Made by a program: the position numbers and the translations under genes. This document shows positions 8,916-16,302 of a stretch of 53,727 bases of DNA, one piece after another; position 1 is the stretch's first letter; each line of letters opens with the position of its first letter. A model generated the notes under the pieces. That model worked only from the letters and a program-made list of their open reading frames with translations. It was not told the DNA's origin and ran no database searches. Source of the DNA: Desulfobulbaceae bacterium (GTDB taxonomy: Bacteria > Desulfobacterota > Desulfobulbia > Desulfobulbales > Desulfobulbaceae); assembly GCA_003508005.1 (NCBI GenBank), contig DNUE01000063.1:61752-115478 (forward strand). Direction: 5' to 3'.

Positions 8916-8939
8916 GGGGACGTCCATAAAATCATAAAT
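8916..8939 (+). repeat. 24-bp repeat, copy 1 (GGGG end left)
   Basis: Full match to GGGGACGTCC followed by ATAAAATCATAAAT, one base after the selB stop. On the minus strand, AGGAG lies six bases before the ATGATTTTATGG of the repeat. This is the leftmost copy in the window. Confidence 0.95.
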
Positions 8940-9060
8940 TTCTCCTGCGGGAGGCCGCCGAAGAAAAGGATGCTGTCGGGAATTGGAAAACAAAAGAAGG
9001 ACCGGGTTCGCCTGCTCTTTCCCATCAGCCCGTGCAACCCTTGCTGAGCAACGTTTTGGA

Positions 9061-10386
9061 ATGAACAAAAGCGCACTTCTGGCTCTGGCTTTTCTCGCCG
9101 GTTGGTTACTTTGCCCCGGCAATCCGGCAGGCGCGCAGAACGGCGCCCCCCTGCCGGCGGTCAGCCTGCTTCTCCTTCGTCACCAGATTCCCCACCCGGA
9201 CGGCAAGAAAAAATGCCTGGAAGATGGCGGCCGGGTCGAAACGGAAACGCTTGCTGACGGCAGCCGGATCTTTGTCTGCGCGCTGGAGCGGTGCTATACC
9301 CAAGACGACGGCGAAGTGTGCGAAATGCACCGCTGCGACCTGGCCCGCTATTTCGACGGCACCTGCTATGAACCGGTCCCCCCGCCCCCGCCCTATGTGC
9401 CCGACGCGACCGTTGCCTCCTATTTCCACCAGAAAGTGGTGGAGATCATGTCCCGTATCGACAATACCGGCTATGCCCACAACAAGGACGACAACTTCAG
9501 CCTGATCCCGGATTATACGGAGCTGGGAACACCGCACTTGCACTATAATCTCTTTCTGGACTGTTCCGGTTTTGTCGGCTACTACGTCCTGCAGGGCCTG
9601 GCGCCCGACCTCTATACGTTTGCCACCCCCAGTCAATATGAATGCCAGGACCGGCCGCTCGCCGCCGATTTCGCCGACGTGGTCCGCAGCGCGCCCCAGG
9701 TCGGCAGCGAGCACCCGGCGGCCACCATGGAGGACCTGATGACCGGCGAGGTCTGCTGGGGCATGGTCGAGCATGTCAAAGACATCCTGCCCGGCGACGT
9801 GATCGTGTACAAGCACCCTGACAACATCGGGAACAAGGACCAGGACTGCGACGGGCGGAAAATCTACTCCGTCAGCGGCAACACCGGGCATATCCTCTTT
9901 GCCCATAGCGCGCCGTACCAGAGCACGCACTGCAAGGCGAACCACGCCAGCTGCGGCGAATTCGCGGACCTGCAGCCTGGGGAGTGGCAGTACGGCATCA
10001 CGGTTGCCGATGCAACCACTTCCAGCCACATGCATGACAGCCGCAAGCTGAACACGGTGGACGGAAACGGGGACTCCATCGATCAGTCCGATTACCAAGG
10101 ACACAAGTACCACGCCTGGAGCGCCGGACCCTACGGCATCGTCGAACGGTGCGCCGACGGCTCATACCATCGCAACTGCATCGTCCACGGCACATCCGCC
10201 GTCGAATGGATGCGGATCGACACCAAATACCCGGACCACCCGACCGGCGTCGGCACCGGCGTCATGTTCATCAGCCCGGACCGAAAAAGCTACCGCAGCA
10301 GCTACACCGCGGCAAACCATTACGACAAAAGCGGCGAACAGATCGTGTTCATCGGCCGCCCCATCCCTTGTGGGGGACGTCCATAA
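9061..10386 (+). CDS. Secreted NlpC/P60-like cysteine hydrolase (putative)
   Basis: Likely exported hydrolase of the papain-like NlpC/P60 superfamily, which cleaves peptidoglycan or other amide bonds. The assignment rests on LDCSGFVGYY with candidate nucleophile Cys168, then GDVIVYKHP, then GNTGHILFAHS with candidate His277. The 441-residue protein has a signal peptide (residues 1-26, ending AGA/Q), a cysteine-rich segment at about 52-102 and a proline run at about 106-111. Many cysteines suggest an oxidised extracytoplasmic fold. The last codons (Gly-Arg-Pro-stop) are read from repeat copy 2, so the native C-terminus may have been replaced. A TTG-initiated extension to 8983 is rejected because it would bury the signal peptide. 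Confidence 0.62.
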   Translation: MNKSALLALAFLAGWLLCPGNPAGAQNGAPLPAVSLLLLRHQIPHPDGKKKCLEDGGRVETETLADGSRIFVCALERCYTQDDGEVCEMHRCDLARYFDGTCYEPVPPPPPYVPDATVASYFHQKVVEIMSRIDNTGYAHNKDDNFSLIPDYTELGTPHLHYNLFLDCSGFVGYYVLQGLAPDLYTFATPSQYECQDRPLAADFADVVRSAPQVGSEHPAATMEDLMTGEVCWGMVEHVKDILPGDVIVYKHPDNIGNKDQDCDGRKIYSVSGNTGHILFAHSAPYQSTHCKANHASCGEFADLQPGEWQYGITVADATTSSHMHDSRKLNTVDGNGDSIDQSDYQGHKYHAWSAGPYGIVERCADGSYHRNCIVHGTSAVEWMRIDTKYPDHPTGVGTGVMFISPDRKSYRSSYTAANHYDKSGEQIVFIGRPIPCGGRP

Positions 10387-10396
10387 AATCATAAAT
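10373..10396 (+). repeat. 24-bp repeat, copy 2 (left end of the RAYT element)
   Basis: Exact consensus. It contains two convergent stop codons: TAA at 10384-10386 for the plus-strand hydrolase gene and TGA at 10391-10389 for the minus-strand transposase. Confidence 0.95.
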
Positions 10397-11405
10397 TTCT
10401 TTTTTTATCCAGCCGATATTCCTCGCTTTTCGCTATCGCCTCCCCTCTTTTCACCGCAATGCTCACCGCAGGCTGGCTGAGACAGAGCTTTCTTGCCAGG
10501 GCGGTTGCGCTCTCGCTCAGTTCGCGTACTGCCCTGTAGCAAAACAGACTGCGCGCCCTCACAACTTGGGGAGACTTGCCTCCCTCATACAAGCGCGACG
10601 GCCTGATCTCAAACAGCCCCGCCACCTCCCTGGCCAGCTCATCAAGCCCATAGCCGGCGGCCTTCAGTTGCGCCCTCTGTTCAAGTTCCTCATGGGAACG
10701 GCGAAGAACCTCATCCACAAAATCGCTGCCCCCGAGAATGCGCTCGTCACTTTTCACCCGGTCCAGCCTGCCAGGAGATTGCTTCGCCGTCTTCCAGCCG
10801 CCGAGACTGCGAATCAAGCCTCCCCCGGTCAGTTCAGGACGTTTTCCCATCGCCAGGCCGTCACGCAGAAATTCCCGGTAGCGAAGCCTGCCCCGGTTAA
10901 CAGTGTCGCCAAAACGGGCAAGCACGGAACCGGTATCCTGCCACTCGTTGCGCAGCTTGCCGATCACCGCGGCATGGCCTGCATAGGGGTAACTGTCAAG
11001 AGAGTCCAGGTCGGCAACCAGCCCGGCGCGAAGAGGATTCAAGTGAATATAGCGGACAAGTTCCAGGAGGTAGGGTTCTTCCTCGCAAAGGATCGATTTG
11101 TAACGGTTTTGAAAAAGCTTTCCGTGCCGCGCGTGCCGATGGTTGAAGGTGACGGCGTAGCCGGTCAGCAGCCTTCGCATGACGTCGGCAATGGGCGTGC
11201 ACCCGGTGCGCAGGAGAAGGTGCACGTGGTTGGGGATGAGTGCCCAGGCAAAGCAGGGAGTGAGGGTGGCAGAAAGAAGAGTGCCGAGACGTTCCAGAAA
11301 ATTGTCTCGATCCCAATCGTCTCGGAAGATGGGTTTGCTCTCAATGCCCCGGCAGATGATATGGTGCAGGGCGCCAGGAGCGTCGATCCGGGCTTGGCGT
11401 GGCAT
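10389..11405 (-). CDS. REP-associated Y1 (HUH) transposase, RAYT type
   Basis: Single-strand transposase related to the IS200/IS605 family, which cuts DNA through a tyrosine. The 338-residue protein opens MPRQARIDAPGALHHI, typical of this group. It has the metal-binding His-x-His in NHVHLLL (His60, His62) and the catalytic tyrosine in RYIHLNPLRAG (Tyr119). About 200 further residues end in a DnaA-like helix-turn-helix (LSQPAVSIAVKRGEAIA), which is expected to recognise a specific sequence. Start ATG 11405. The last codons and the TGA stop lie inside repeat copy 2, so gene and repeat have been inherited together. No catalytic residue is missing, so it may be active. Confidence 0.92.
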   Translation of the reverse strand: MPRQARIDAPGALHHIICRGIESKPIFRDDWDRDNFLERLGTLLSATLTPCFAWALIPNHVHLLLRTGCTPIADVMRRLLTGYAVTFNHRHARHGKLFQNRYKSILCEEEPYLLELVRYIHLNPLRAGLVADLDSLDSYPYAGHAAVIGKLRNEWQDTGSVLARFGDTVNRGRLRYREFLRDGLAMGKRPELTGGGLIRSLGGWKTAKQSPGRLDRVKSDERILGGSDFVDEVLRRSHEELEQRAQLKAAGYGLDELAREVAGLFEIRPSRLYEGGKSPQVVRARSLFCYRAVRELSESATALARKLCLSQPAVSIAVKRGEAIAKSEEYRLDKKRNL

Positions 11406-11500
11406 GGTTTAATACTAGCATCTGGCGCCGCAATGGTCAAATCTTTATTTTATTTATATCGTACTATTTATAAACTTACTATTCACCCGGAATATGATGA

Positions 11501-11524
11501 TTTTATAATTTTATGGACGTCCCC
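11501..11524 (-). repeat. 24-bp repeat, copy 3 (right end of the RAYT element)
   Basis: TATAAT variant of the repeat, GGGG end to the right. It supplies the final residues Gly-Thr-Ser-Ile-Lys-Leu and the TAA stop of the nucleotidyltransferase gene. It is one of only two copies not preceded by T at the G-run. Confidence 0.93.
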
Positions 11525-12708
11525 CGCTTTACATATTTCATCCCCAGCCGCAGCGGCCGCAGCACATAGTAGAGCCACGCCATGGAGACAGGCAGCCGCA
11601 GCCACTGCCAGTCGCTGTGGGTGGGCTGCAGGACGATCCGCATGCTGAAGCGGAGCCAGTCGGTGAAATTGTCCATGGTTTGCCGATGGTATCTGACTTC
11701 GTCCCAGTACGTCGGCTTCTGCAAGCGCTCCTCGGGGCCGGCAAACAGATCGTGGATCACCTTGTCGCCGATCCCGCGCAATGCGGGCCAATCCGCCATT
11801 TTTTCCGCTACCGCGCTGCTGTTCAATTCAACCCCGAGCAGTTTGCCGGCCAAATAACACCCCAGCAGGACCATCCGCCGGGCGCCGTAGTAATCGGCGC
11901 CGCGGAAAACGAGGTCCCAGTCCAGGCCGGTCTCCTTCCGCAACAGGCCGGCGATGCAGCTAATTAGGTCCAGCTGCATCCAGAGATGCCGGTTGCCGTG
12001 GATGCAGAGGTACACGAGAAGGTCCTCCGGGGACAGGTCCAGGACATCCCGACCCATGAACCGGGTTTTGCGCAGGCGGGCCTGCACCTCCTCCATGACC
12101 ATGTCCCGGGAAAAATAGCGGCCGCTCAGCTCCCAGTGCAGCTCGACCGGGCAAGGCGAGCCCGCCCTGATCAACACGGCGTGAAAGCCCTGCCCGGCCA
12201 GGCGCAGAAACTGGTGCAGATCCAGGTCGATATCGAAGCTGAAGCCGTCAGAGCGCAGGAGCAGAACAGCCTGCTCCAGGTCGCTCTTCGCCACAAGGAT
12301 GTCCAGGTCCTGGCTCGTCCGGCAGTTGATGTCCCCGAACAAAACGTCGCTGAGCAGCGGGCCCTTGAACGGCACCGCCCGAATGCCGGCGGCGGCGAAC
12401 AATTCGAGGATGTGGAGCAGTTGGCGGGAGAGAAGCAGGTTGCGGGCGGTGTTGCCCAGGTACTCCCGCTTCAGGCCATCAGCCAAGCGGGCAGGCACCG
12501 CAGCCGGAAAGTGCCGGGCAAGAGTCGCGTAGAGCAGAGGGAAAACCTTGTGGCAGCGGGCCGCGTCAAGCAGGACATTCCAGTCCGGCTGCCGGGCAAG
12601 CAACCGCGCCGCCTGCTCCAGCTCCGTGCCCGCCAGTTCAGAGCGGCAGCACAGCAGCAGCAATTCATGCTCCGGCCTCAAAGAGGATTCGGCCAGGGCC
12701 GCTTTCAT
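11503..12708 (-). CDS. Nucleotidyltransferase-family protein (NTP_transf_5-like)
   Basis: Member of a poorly characterised nucleotidyltransferase family often found near polysaccharide-export loci; the acceptor is unknown. The 401-residue protein has VPFKGPLLSDVLFGD followed by RTSQDLDILV, the Gly- and Asp-containing signature expected to hold metal and nucleotide, and a WHWEL-like later segment (VELHWELSGRYF). Start ATG 12708 overlaps the upstream gene's stop by four bases (ATGA), showing translational coupling. The last six residues and the stop are encoded by repeat copy 3, so the original C-terminal end has been lost or altered by a few residues. Confidence 0.75.
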   Translation of the reverse strand: MKAALAESSLRPEHELLLLCCRSELAGTELEQAARLLARQPDWNVLLDAARCHKVFPLLYATLARHFPAAVPARLADGLKREYLGNTARNLLLSRQLLHILELFAAAGIRAVPFKGPLLSDVLFGDINCRTSQDLDILVAKSDLEQAVLLLRSDGFSFDIDLDLHQFLRLAGQGFHAVLIRAGSPCPVELHWELSGRYFSRDMVMEEVQARLRKTRFMGRDVLDLSPEDLLVYLCIHGNRHLWMQLDLISCIAGLLRKETGLDWDLVFRGADYYGARRMVLLGCYLAGKLLGVELNSSAVAEKMADWPALRGIGDKVIHDLFAGPEERLQKPTYWDEVRYHRQTMDNFTDWLRFSMRIVLQPTHSDWQWLRLPVSMAWLYYVLRPLRLGMKYVKRGTSIKL

Positions 12709-13529
12709 ATCCAGCCCTTGATCTGATAATAGACCATCCCGACAACCTCCCGGAGCAGGGCCGTCGTGTTCGCCAGCGCGCCCGCGTCCGGCAGGTAATC
12801 CATCGCGACCCGCTGTCCCCGGTCGACGACCAGGTAGTCGGTGGGAGAGGCGATGACCGGCACCCCGGCCTTTCGGAAGACCGCCATCGCCCGGGGCATG
12901 TGCAGGGCGGAGGTCACGAGCAGGGCGCTGCCAACCTTGTTCTCCGCGAACAGCTTGTGAACATTGACCGCATTTTCCCGGGTGTTGCGGCTTGTGCCCT
13001 CGACCAGGACCGCCCCGGCCGGGACGCCCCACTCGACGAGCAGGCTTTTCATGACCTCCGCTTCGGGCACGGTTACGCCCAGCCAGGGGAGGTTGCCGCC
13101 GGCGACAACGATCCGCTCGACCCGGCCGAGCTTATAGAGCCGGGAGGCCCGCAGCAGCCGGTCCGCCCCCTCGCCCAGGTTTTCCTCTACCCTGGGCGGC
13201 ACCGGCCCCTCGACCGCGCCGCCGAGCACGATCACGACATCTGCGGCAACGGAGTCGCCCGCTGTAACCGGGACATACCGCCTCTCCCACTTGGCAACGA
13301 GATAATCGCTGACCACGGGCGCGGAGCAGGCGGTGAGGAGGACGATATGCAGCAGGAGCAGCAGCAGGGCGGCCCCCCGCCTGCGGAACAGCAGCAGGAG
13401 AACCGCCAGGAGCGCCAGGAGAACCGACGCGCCCAGGGGCAAAAAAAACTGCGGGATCAGCTTTGATAAATACAGATGCACATTATCCACATTCCGCAAT
13501 GACTCCTCAAGGATCGACTGATGGCTCAT
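12705..13529 (-). CDS. YdcF/ElyC-family (DUF218) inner-membrane protein
   Basis: DUF218 proteins (YdcF, SanA, ElyC) act in envelope maintenance; ElyC affects peptidoglycan and lipid-carrier metabolism. The protein of about 274 residues has two hydrophobic helices (roughly 23-46 and 52-68) and then the conserved domain with VVIVLGGA, ERIVVAGGN, EGTSRNTRENA and SALHMPRAMAVF. ATG 13529 is used; an upstream extension to 13565 is possible, and GTG codons nearer the first helix are alternatives. It forms a two-gene cassette with the nucleotidyltransferase between repeat copies 3 and 4. Confidence 0.78.
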   Translation of the reverse strand: MSHQSILEESLRNVDNVHLYLSKLIPQFFLPLGASVLLALLAVLLLLFRRRGAALLLLLLHIVLLTACSAPVVSDYLVAKWERRYVPVTAGDSVAADVVIVLGGAVEGPVPPRVEENLGEGADRLLRASRLYKLGRVERIVVAGGNLPWLGVTVPEAEVMKSLLVEWGVPAGAVLVEGTSRNTRENAVNVHKLFAENKVGSALLVTSALHMPRAMAVFRKAGVPVIASPTDYLVVDRGQRVAMDYLPDAGALANTTALLREVVGMVYYQIKGWI

Positions 13530-13581
13530 CGCTCCCGGCAACAGTCGATTGCGTCCGGGCACCATGTTTTTCCGACAGGAA

Positions 13582-13605
13582 TTTTATGATTTTATGGACG
13601 TCCCC
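13582..13605 (-). repeat. 24-bp repeat, copy 4 (GGGG end right)
   Basis: Starts TTTTATGATT instead of ATTTATGATT, otherwise consensus. AGGA lies six bases before the ATG on the plus strand. Four bases separate it from the stop of the Xre antitoxin gene to the right. Confidence 0.94.
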
Positions 13606-13609
13606 AAGC

Positions 13610-13969
13610 TCAAAGAAAGGCCCGATAATCTGCATTCAGTATGCTGGCAAAAACTTTGGCATTTTTCTTACCGATAGGCCTCTTGCCGTTCTCCATCTCT
13701 GAAATGTGGCGCTGCGGTATTCCCGACTTGGCGGCGAGTTCCCGCTGGGTGAGCCCTTCCCTGTGCCTGGCGCCTGACAGATATACCCCCGATTCGTTGC
13801 CTCGCAGTTCAGGAAAGCTTTCTCTCCATGCGCCGGCATTCTCTTTTCCCTCGGAGGGAACATAACCCAATCTGTGCAATGCACTGATGGCCGCGGCTTT
13901 TTTCCCCGCAGGCCCGACGAAGAGCAGCTCTATTTCTTCAGTACGGTGCTTTTTCGTGGGTTCCGGCAT
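13610..13969 (-). CDS. Xre-family antitoxin of a RelE-type module (first copy)
   Basis: Predicted antitoxin and autorepressor. The 119-residue protein ends in a helix-turn-helix (GLTQRELAAKSGIPQRHISEMENGKRPIGKKNAK); the N-terminal half is family-specific. The gene is second in its operon and overlaps the toxin gene by 32 bp. It resembles the antitoxin at 17594-17944 over the helix-turn-helix (IPQRHISEMENGKR is identical) and at the start (PTKKH). The stop lies five bases from repeat copy 4. Confidence 0.85.
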   Translation of the reverse strand: MPEPTKKHRTEEIELLFVGPAGKKAAAISALHRLGYVPSEGKENAGAWRESFPELRGNESGVYLSGARHREGLTQRELAAKSGIPQRHISEMENGKRPIGKKNAKVFASILNADYRAFL

Positions 13970-14216
13970 ATTGCATCTCCACCAAACGTATTTCCTTGTC
14001 GATCACTTCCCATACAGCCACATAGGTCGGATTGCCTTTTTTCAAATGACAATGGTGCCTCGTCTTCCCAAGCTTGCTGTAATTCGGCCAAGTTCCCTTT
14101 ACCGGGCCTGTCAACTCAATTTCTTTGATCAGAAATGCAAGGGTTTTCCGTATGTTTTGCGGCAACAGGGGAATGCTCTTTTTTGCTTTCCTGGAGAGCG
14201 TGACCGTCCATTCCAT
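13938..14216 (-). CDS. RelE/ParE-superfamily toxin (first copy)
   Basis: Predicted mRNA-cleaving or related toxin of 92 residues. Conserved segments are MEWTVTLSRKAKK, GPVKGTWPNYSKLG, HHCHLKKGNPTYVAVWEV and YAGTHEKAPY. The paralogue at 17916-18188 shares all of these blocks. The toxin-first gene order with downstream Xre antitoxin is HigBA-like. A palindromic element lies just upstream of its start. Toxic activity is inferred from family only. Confidence 0.82.
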   Translation of the reverse strand: MEWTVTLSRKAKKSIPLLPQNIRKTLAFLIKEIELTGPVKGTWPNYSKLGKTRHHCHLKKGNPTYVAVWEVIDKEIRLVEMQYAGTHEKAPY

Positions 14217-14222
14217 AAATAT

Positions 14223-14239
14223 ATACTATTTTTTAGTAT
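14223..14239. promoter_or_regulatory. Palindromic operator upstream of the first RelE/Xre module
   Basis: ATACTA and TAGTAT form a perfect 6-bp inverted repeat around TTTTT, seven bases from the toxin start. On the minus strand a TTGTTT with TATATA 17 bp downstream could be the promoter, placing the palindrome in the spacer. This suits Xre autorepression. Confidence 0.5.
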
Positions 14240-14338
14240 CAAAAACAAGGGGGATAACCACACTTTTTCCTCTAACGAAACTTCTCACAACTTCCCCAAA
14301 ACCGAGCCCAATCAGTCTTCAGCCTGAACTCGAAAGTT

Positions 14339-14362
14339 ATTTATGATTTTATGGACGTCCCC
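14339..14362 (-). repeat. 24-bp repeat, copy 5 (GGGG end right)
   Basis: Exact consensus, with GAAAG six bases before its ATG. To its left is a single CTTCAGCC unit. To its right is a gene-free stretch with an IS30 remnant. Confidence 0.95.
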
Positions 14363-14757
14363 ACCTATGACACCAGAAAAATGAGGATTCAGTTCAATAT
14401 TCCTGCAATTTATGGTGATATGATTTTGTTACATTGTCAAGTAATTTCAATTAATTATGTGTTTTTCAGGGCCGACTAAATAATAGACCACGAAAATGTC
14501 TCAACTACCGAACTCCCCAAGAAGTGTTCTGGAAAGAAGCTTGTGGTGCACTTGCAATTTGAATTCACCTTACTCATGAGTAAAGTAGACCTAATACGAT
14601 TTTACCAAAACCTTGCAATGCGGAATCAAGCAGCAGAAATTTCGGAAACTAACGCCCAGCACCGCCACCAGTGATTTCGCCAAAGGCGCAACGCGTCCCG
14701 CCCGGCGAAAGGAAATATCCCGGAACCCGGCTTCCGTCTTCTTTCCCCCGGCAGGAA
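14363..14757. other. Gene-free stretch between repeat copies 5 and 6
   Basis: About 395 bp with no intact gene. It holds the tail of an IS30-type transposase (14470-14562) and, from 14660, a GC-rich 100-bp segment that is duplicated at 19392. The rest is AT-rich and unrecognised. This cassette appears to have lost its cargo to decay. Confidence 0.7.
14470..14562 (+). pseudogene. IS30-family transposase, C-terminal remnant
   Basis: Thirty codons read GRLNNRPRKCLNYRTPQEVF then WKEACGALAI and a stop. LNNRPRKCLxYRTPxEVF is the characteristic C-terminal end of IS30-type transposases. An in-frame stop at 14452-14454 precedes it and nothing upstream continues the match, so only the last part of the element survives. 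The following TTGCAATTTGAATTCACC resembles an IS30-type right end. Confidence 0.75.
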
Positions 14758-14780
14758 ATTTATGATTTTATGGACGTCCC
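14660..14780. repeat. Long repeat A, first copy (about 120 bp ending in repeat copy 6)
   Basis: From CACCGCCACCAGTGAT through the 24-bp repeat, this segment is nearly identical to 19392-19511. Both include CGCCAAAGGCG- or CCAAAGGCG-type short stems and CCGGAACCCGGCT. It shows that the mobile or duplicated unit can be much longer than 24 bp. Confidence 0.85.
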
Positions 14781-14781
14781 A
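14758..14781 (-). repeat. 24-bp repeat, copy 6 (GGGG end right)
   Basis: Consensus except that the G-run is only three long. AGGAA precedes the ATG. It lies 23 bp from the stop codon of the AAA ATPase gene. Confidence 0.92.
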
Positions 14782-14803
14782 CCTTCCTATAGCAACCTTG
14801 ATA

Positions 14804-16003
14804 TCAAAAATTCCACCATGGGTACAGATGCACGCCATTGCGGATGAATGAATTGTCTCCCCCATAAATCAGCGCCGCAGGGCTGTCTTCCCCGGCCCCG
14901 GAGAGTTTCCGCCAGTATTCGATGCCCTTGAAGAAATCAGCGGCAACCGTCATTGCGGATTTGACCTCCAATGGCACCGGCCGGGGAGGAGTATCAATAA
15001 TGATATCCACTTCATGCCCCGCAGAATCGCGCCAGAAATAGCAGTCAGGTTCTATTCCCCGATGCAGGGCCTTTTTGTACAGTTCCGACACGACAAAAGA
15101 TTCAAAAACAGCCCCGCGCGACGCATGGAACGCCAACTCATCGGCACTTTTGATCCTGAGCAGATAACAGAGCAACCCAGTATCGAGGAAATACAGCTTT
15201 GGCGCTTTGACAAGCCGTTTGCGAAAATTCTGATAATGGGGCCGCAGCAGGGCGACAAGAAAACTTGCCTCGAGGACCGAAAGCCAGCGACGGGATGTCG
15301 TGTGGGTAATGCCGCAATCCGACGCCAGGGAGGATAAATTGAGCAATTGTCCGTTCCTTCCGGCACAGAGCCCCACAAAACGCTGAAAAGCCTCCAGGTC
15401 GCCTATATTGAGAATATCGCGGACATCACGCTCCACATATGTTTTGTAATAATTTTTCAGCCAATCCTGAGGTTCAAGTTTTTTATCATGAATCCGTGGA
15501 TAAAAGCCGGTAAAGAGACGAGTATTCAGTTCCACATCCGAGGCGGACCGCGCAGGCGGAAAACCCTTGCCGATCCGGCCCAAAGGAAAGGCTTCCGCAC
15601 GGGTCAGTTCGTTCTGCGAAAAAGGCAGCAAATGGAATATGGCGCTGCGCCCGGCCAGGCTCTGATTGATTCTGTCAATCAAAAGAAAGTTCTGGGAACC
15701 GGTCAAAATAAACCGGCCCGGCGTATCCTCTTCATCAACGATGATCTGAATGAATGAAAATAACTCCGGCACCCTTTGCACTTCATCAAAGACAACAAAC
15801 CGGTTGAAGCGCCGCAGGAACCCCTTGGGGTCTTCCTGCGCAAATGTCCGCAATTCTGTGTCTTCGAGGGATGCGTACTGGTAGTCAGGGAAAATGTGCC
15901 TGGCAAGGGTTGTCTTGCCGGATTGCCGCGGTCCCGTAAGGGTAACGACAGGATATGCAGCTGTTGCCTTTCGTATGCTTTGGGTTAGATCTCGATCAAT
16001 CAT
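14804..16003 (-). CDS. AAA_14/DUF4143 ATPase (first)
   Basis: P-loop ATPase with a C-terminal DUF4143 domain (restriction-endonuclease-like fold); the cellular role of this common accessory family is not established. The 399-residue protein has Walker A GPRQSGKTT (about residue 24), Walker B FVVFDEVQR, sensor TGSQNF and the arginine-rich ERDVRDI. A nuclease-like core follows with FWRDSAGHEVDIII and VPLEVKSA, keeping the D...ExK pattern. ATG 16003 is preferred over the upstream codon at 16021 because the family begins close to MIDRDL. It fills a cassette alone. Confidence 0.85.
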   Translation of the reverse strand: MIDRDLTQSIRKATAAYPVVTLTGPRQSGKTTLARHIFPDYQYASLEDTELRTFAQEDPKGFLRRFNRFVVFDEVQRVPELFSFIQIIVDEEDTPGRFILTGSQNFLLIDRINQSLAGRSAIFHLLPFSQNELTRAEAFPLGRIGKGFPPARSASDVELNTRLFTGFYPRIHDKKLEPQDWLKNYYKTYVERDVRDILNIGDLEAFQRFVGLCAGRNGQLLNLSSLASDCGITHTTSRRWLSVLEASFLVALLRPHYQNFRKRLVKAPKLYFLDTGLLCYLLRIKSADELAFHASRGAVFESFVVSELYKKALHRGIEPDCYFWRDSAGHEVDIIIDTPPRPVPLEVKSAMTVAADFFKGIEYWRKLSGAGEDSPAALIYGGDNSFIRNGVHLYPWWNF

Positions 16004-16190
16004 GCCGCACCTATCCTGCAATTTGAATATTTAAAATTCATTTTGCAGAAAATGGCTAAATTGTCAAGAATTTCATGAAAATAGCTTAGACTACCCCTCC
16101 CGGACAGTGAAACCCAACCTGAAACCACGAACACCTATCTCGCAGCATAACCTGTGGATTCCCTGTAAAAACGGGGTGATACAATAGGAT

Positions 16191-16217
16191 ATTTATGATT
16201 TTATGGACGTCCCCCCC
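16191..16217 (-). repeat. 24-bp repeat, copy 7 (GGGG end right, long G-run)
   Basis: Consensus core with seven G's instead of four. AGGA lies before the ATG. It reads toward the plus-strand ATPase gene, 86 bp upstream of its start, with an independent promoter in between. Confidence 0.94.
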
Positions 16218-16239
16218 ATTACGATTACGTTATTTTCAG

Positions 16240-16267
16240 TTGACACATGAATATTTCATGATAAATT
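16240..16267 (+). promoter_or_regulatory. Promoter with internal palindrome for the second AAA ATPase
   Basis: TTGACA (16240-16245) and TAAATT (16262-16267) are 16 bp apart. The spacer holds the perfect palindrome CATGA-ATATT-TCATG, a likely repressor site. The start codon is 36 bp downstream. Confidence 0.5.
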
Positions 16268-16302
16268 CAAGTGCAACTTAATTATTTGGAGAACCACAGG
16301 TC

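Larger units (their letters stand above)
10373..11524. mobile_element. RAYT transposon-like element with the 24-bp repeat as inverted ends
   Basis: A 1152-bp unit carrying one Y1 transposase gene. Its left end is repeat copy 2 and its right end is repeat copy 3 in inverted orientation, GGGG outermost at both ends, differing at one internal base (TCAT versus TTAT) plus the last position. This is the only place in the window where neighbouring repeats face outward from a gene. It is therefore the best candidate for the autonomous source of all repeat copies. The arrangement matches REP-associated transposase loci, in which inverted REP sequences flank the transposase. Confidence 0.8.

Noticed and set aside
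8916..8940. Repeat as an intrinsic terminator (GGACGTCC palindrome followed by A/T)
   Set aside because: The stem is only 8 bp palindromic with no loop, and neither strand has a T-run after it.
6953..9076. 707-codon minus-strand frame
   Set aside because: Antisense to selB, and begins and ends in repeat or non-coding sequence.
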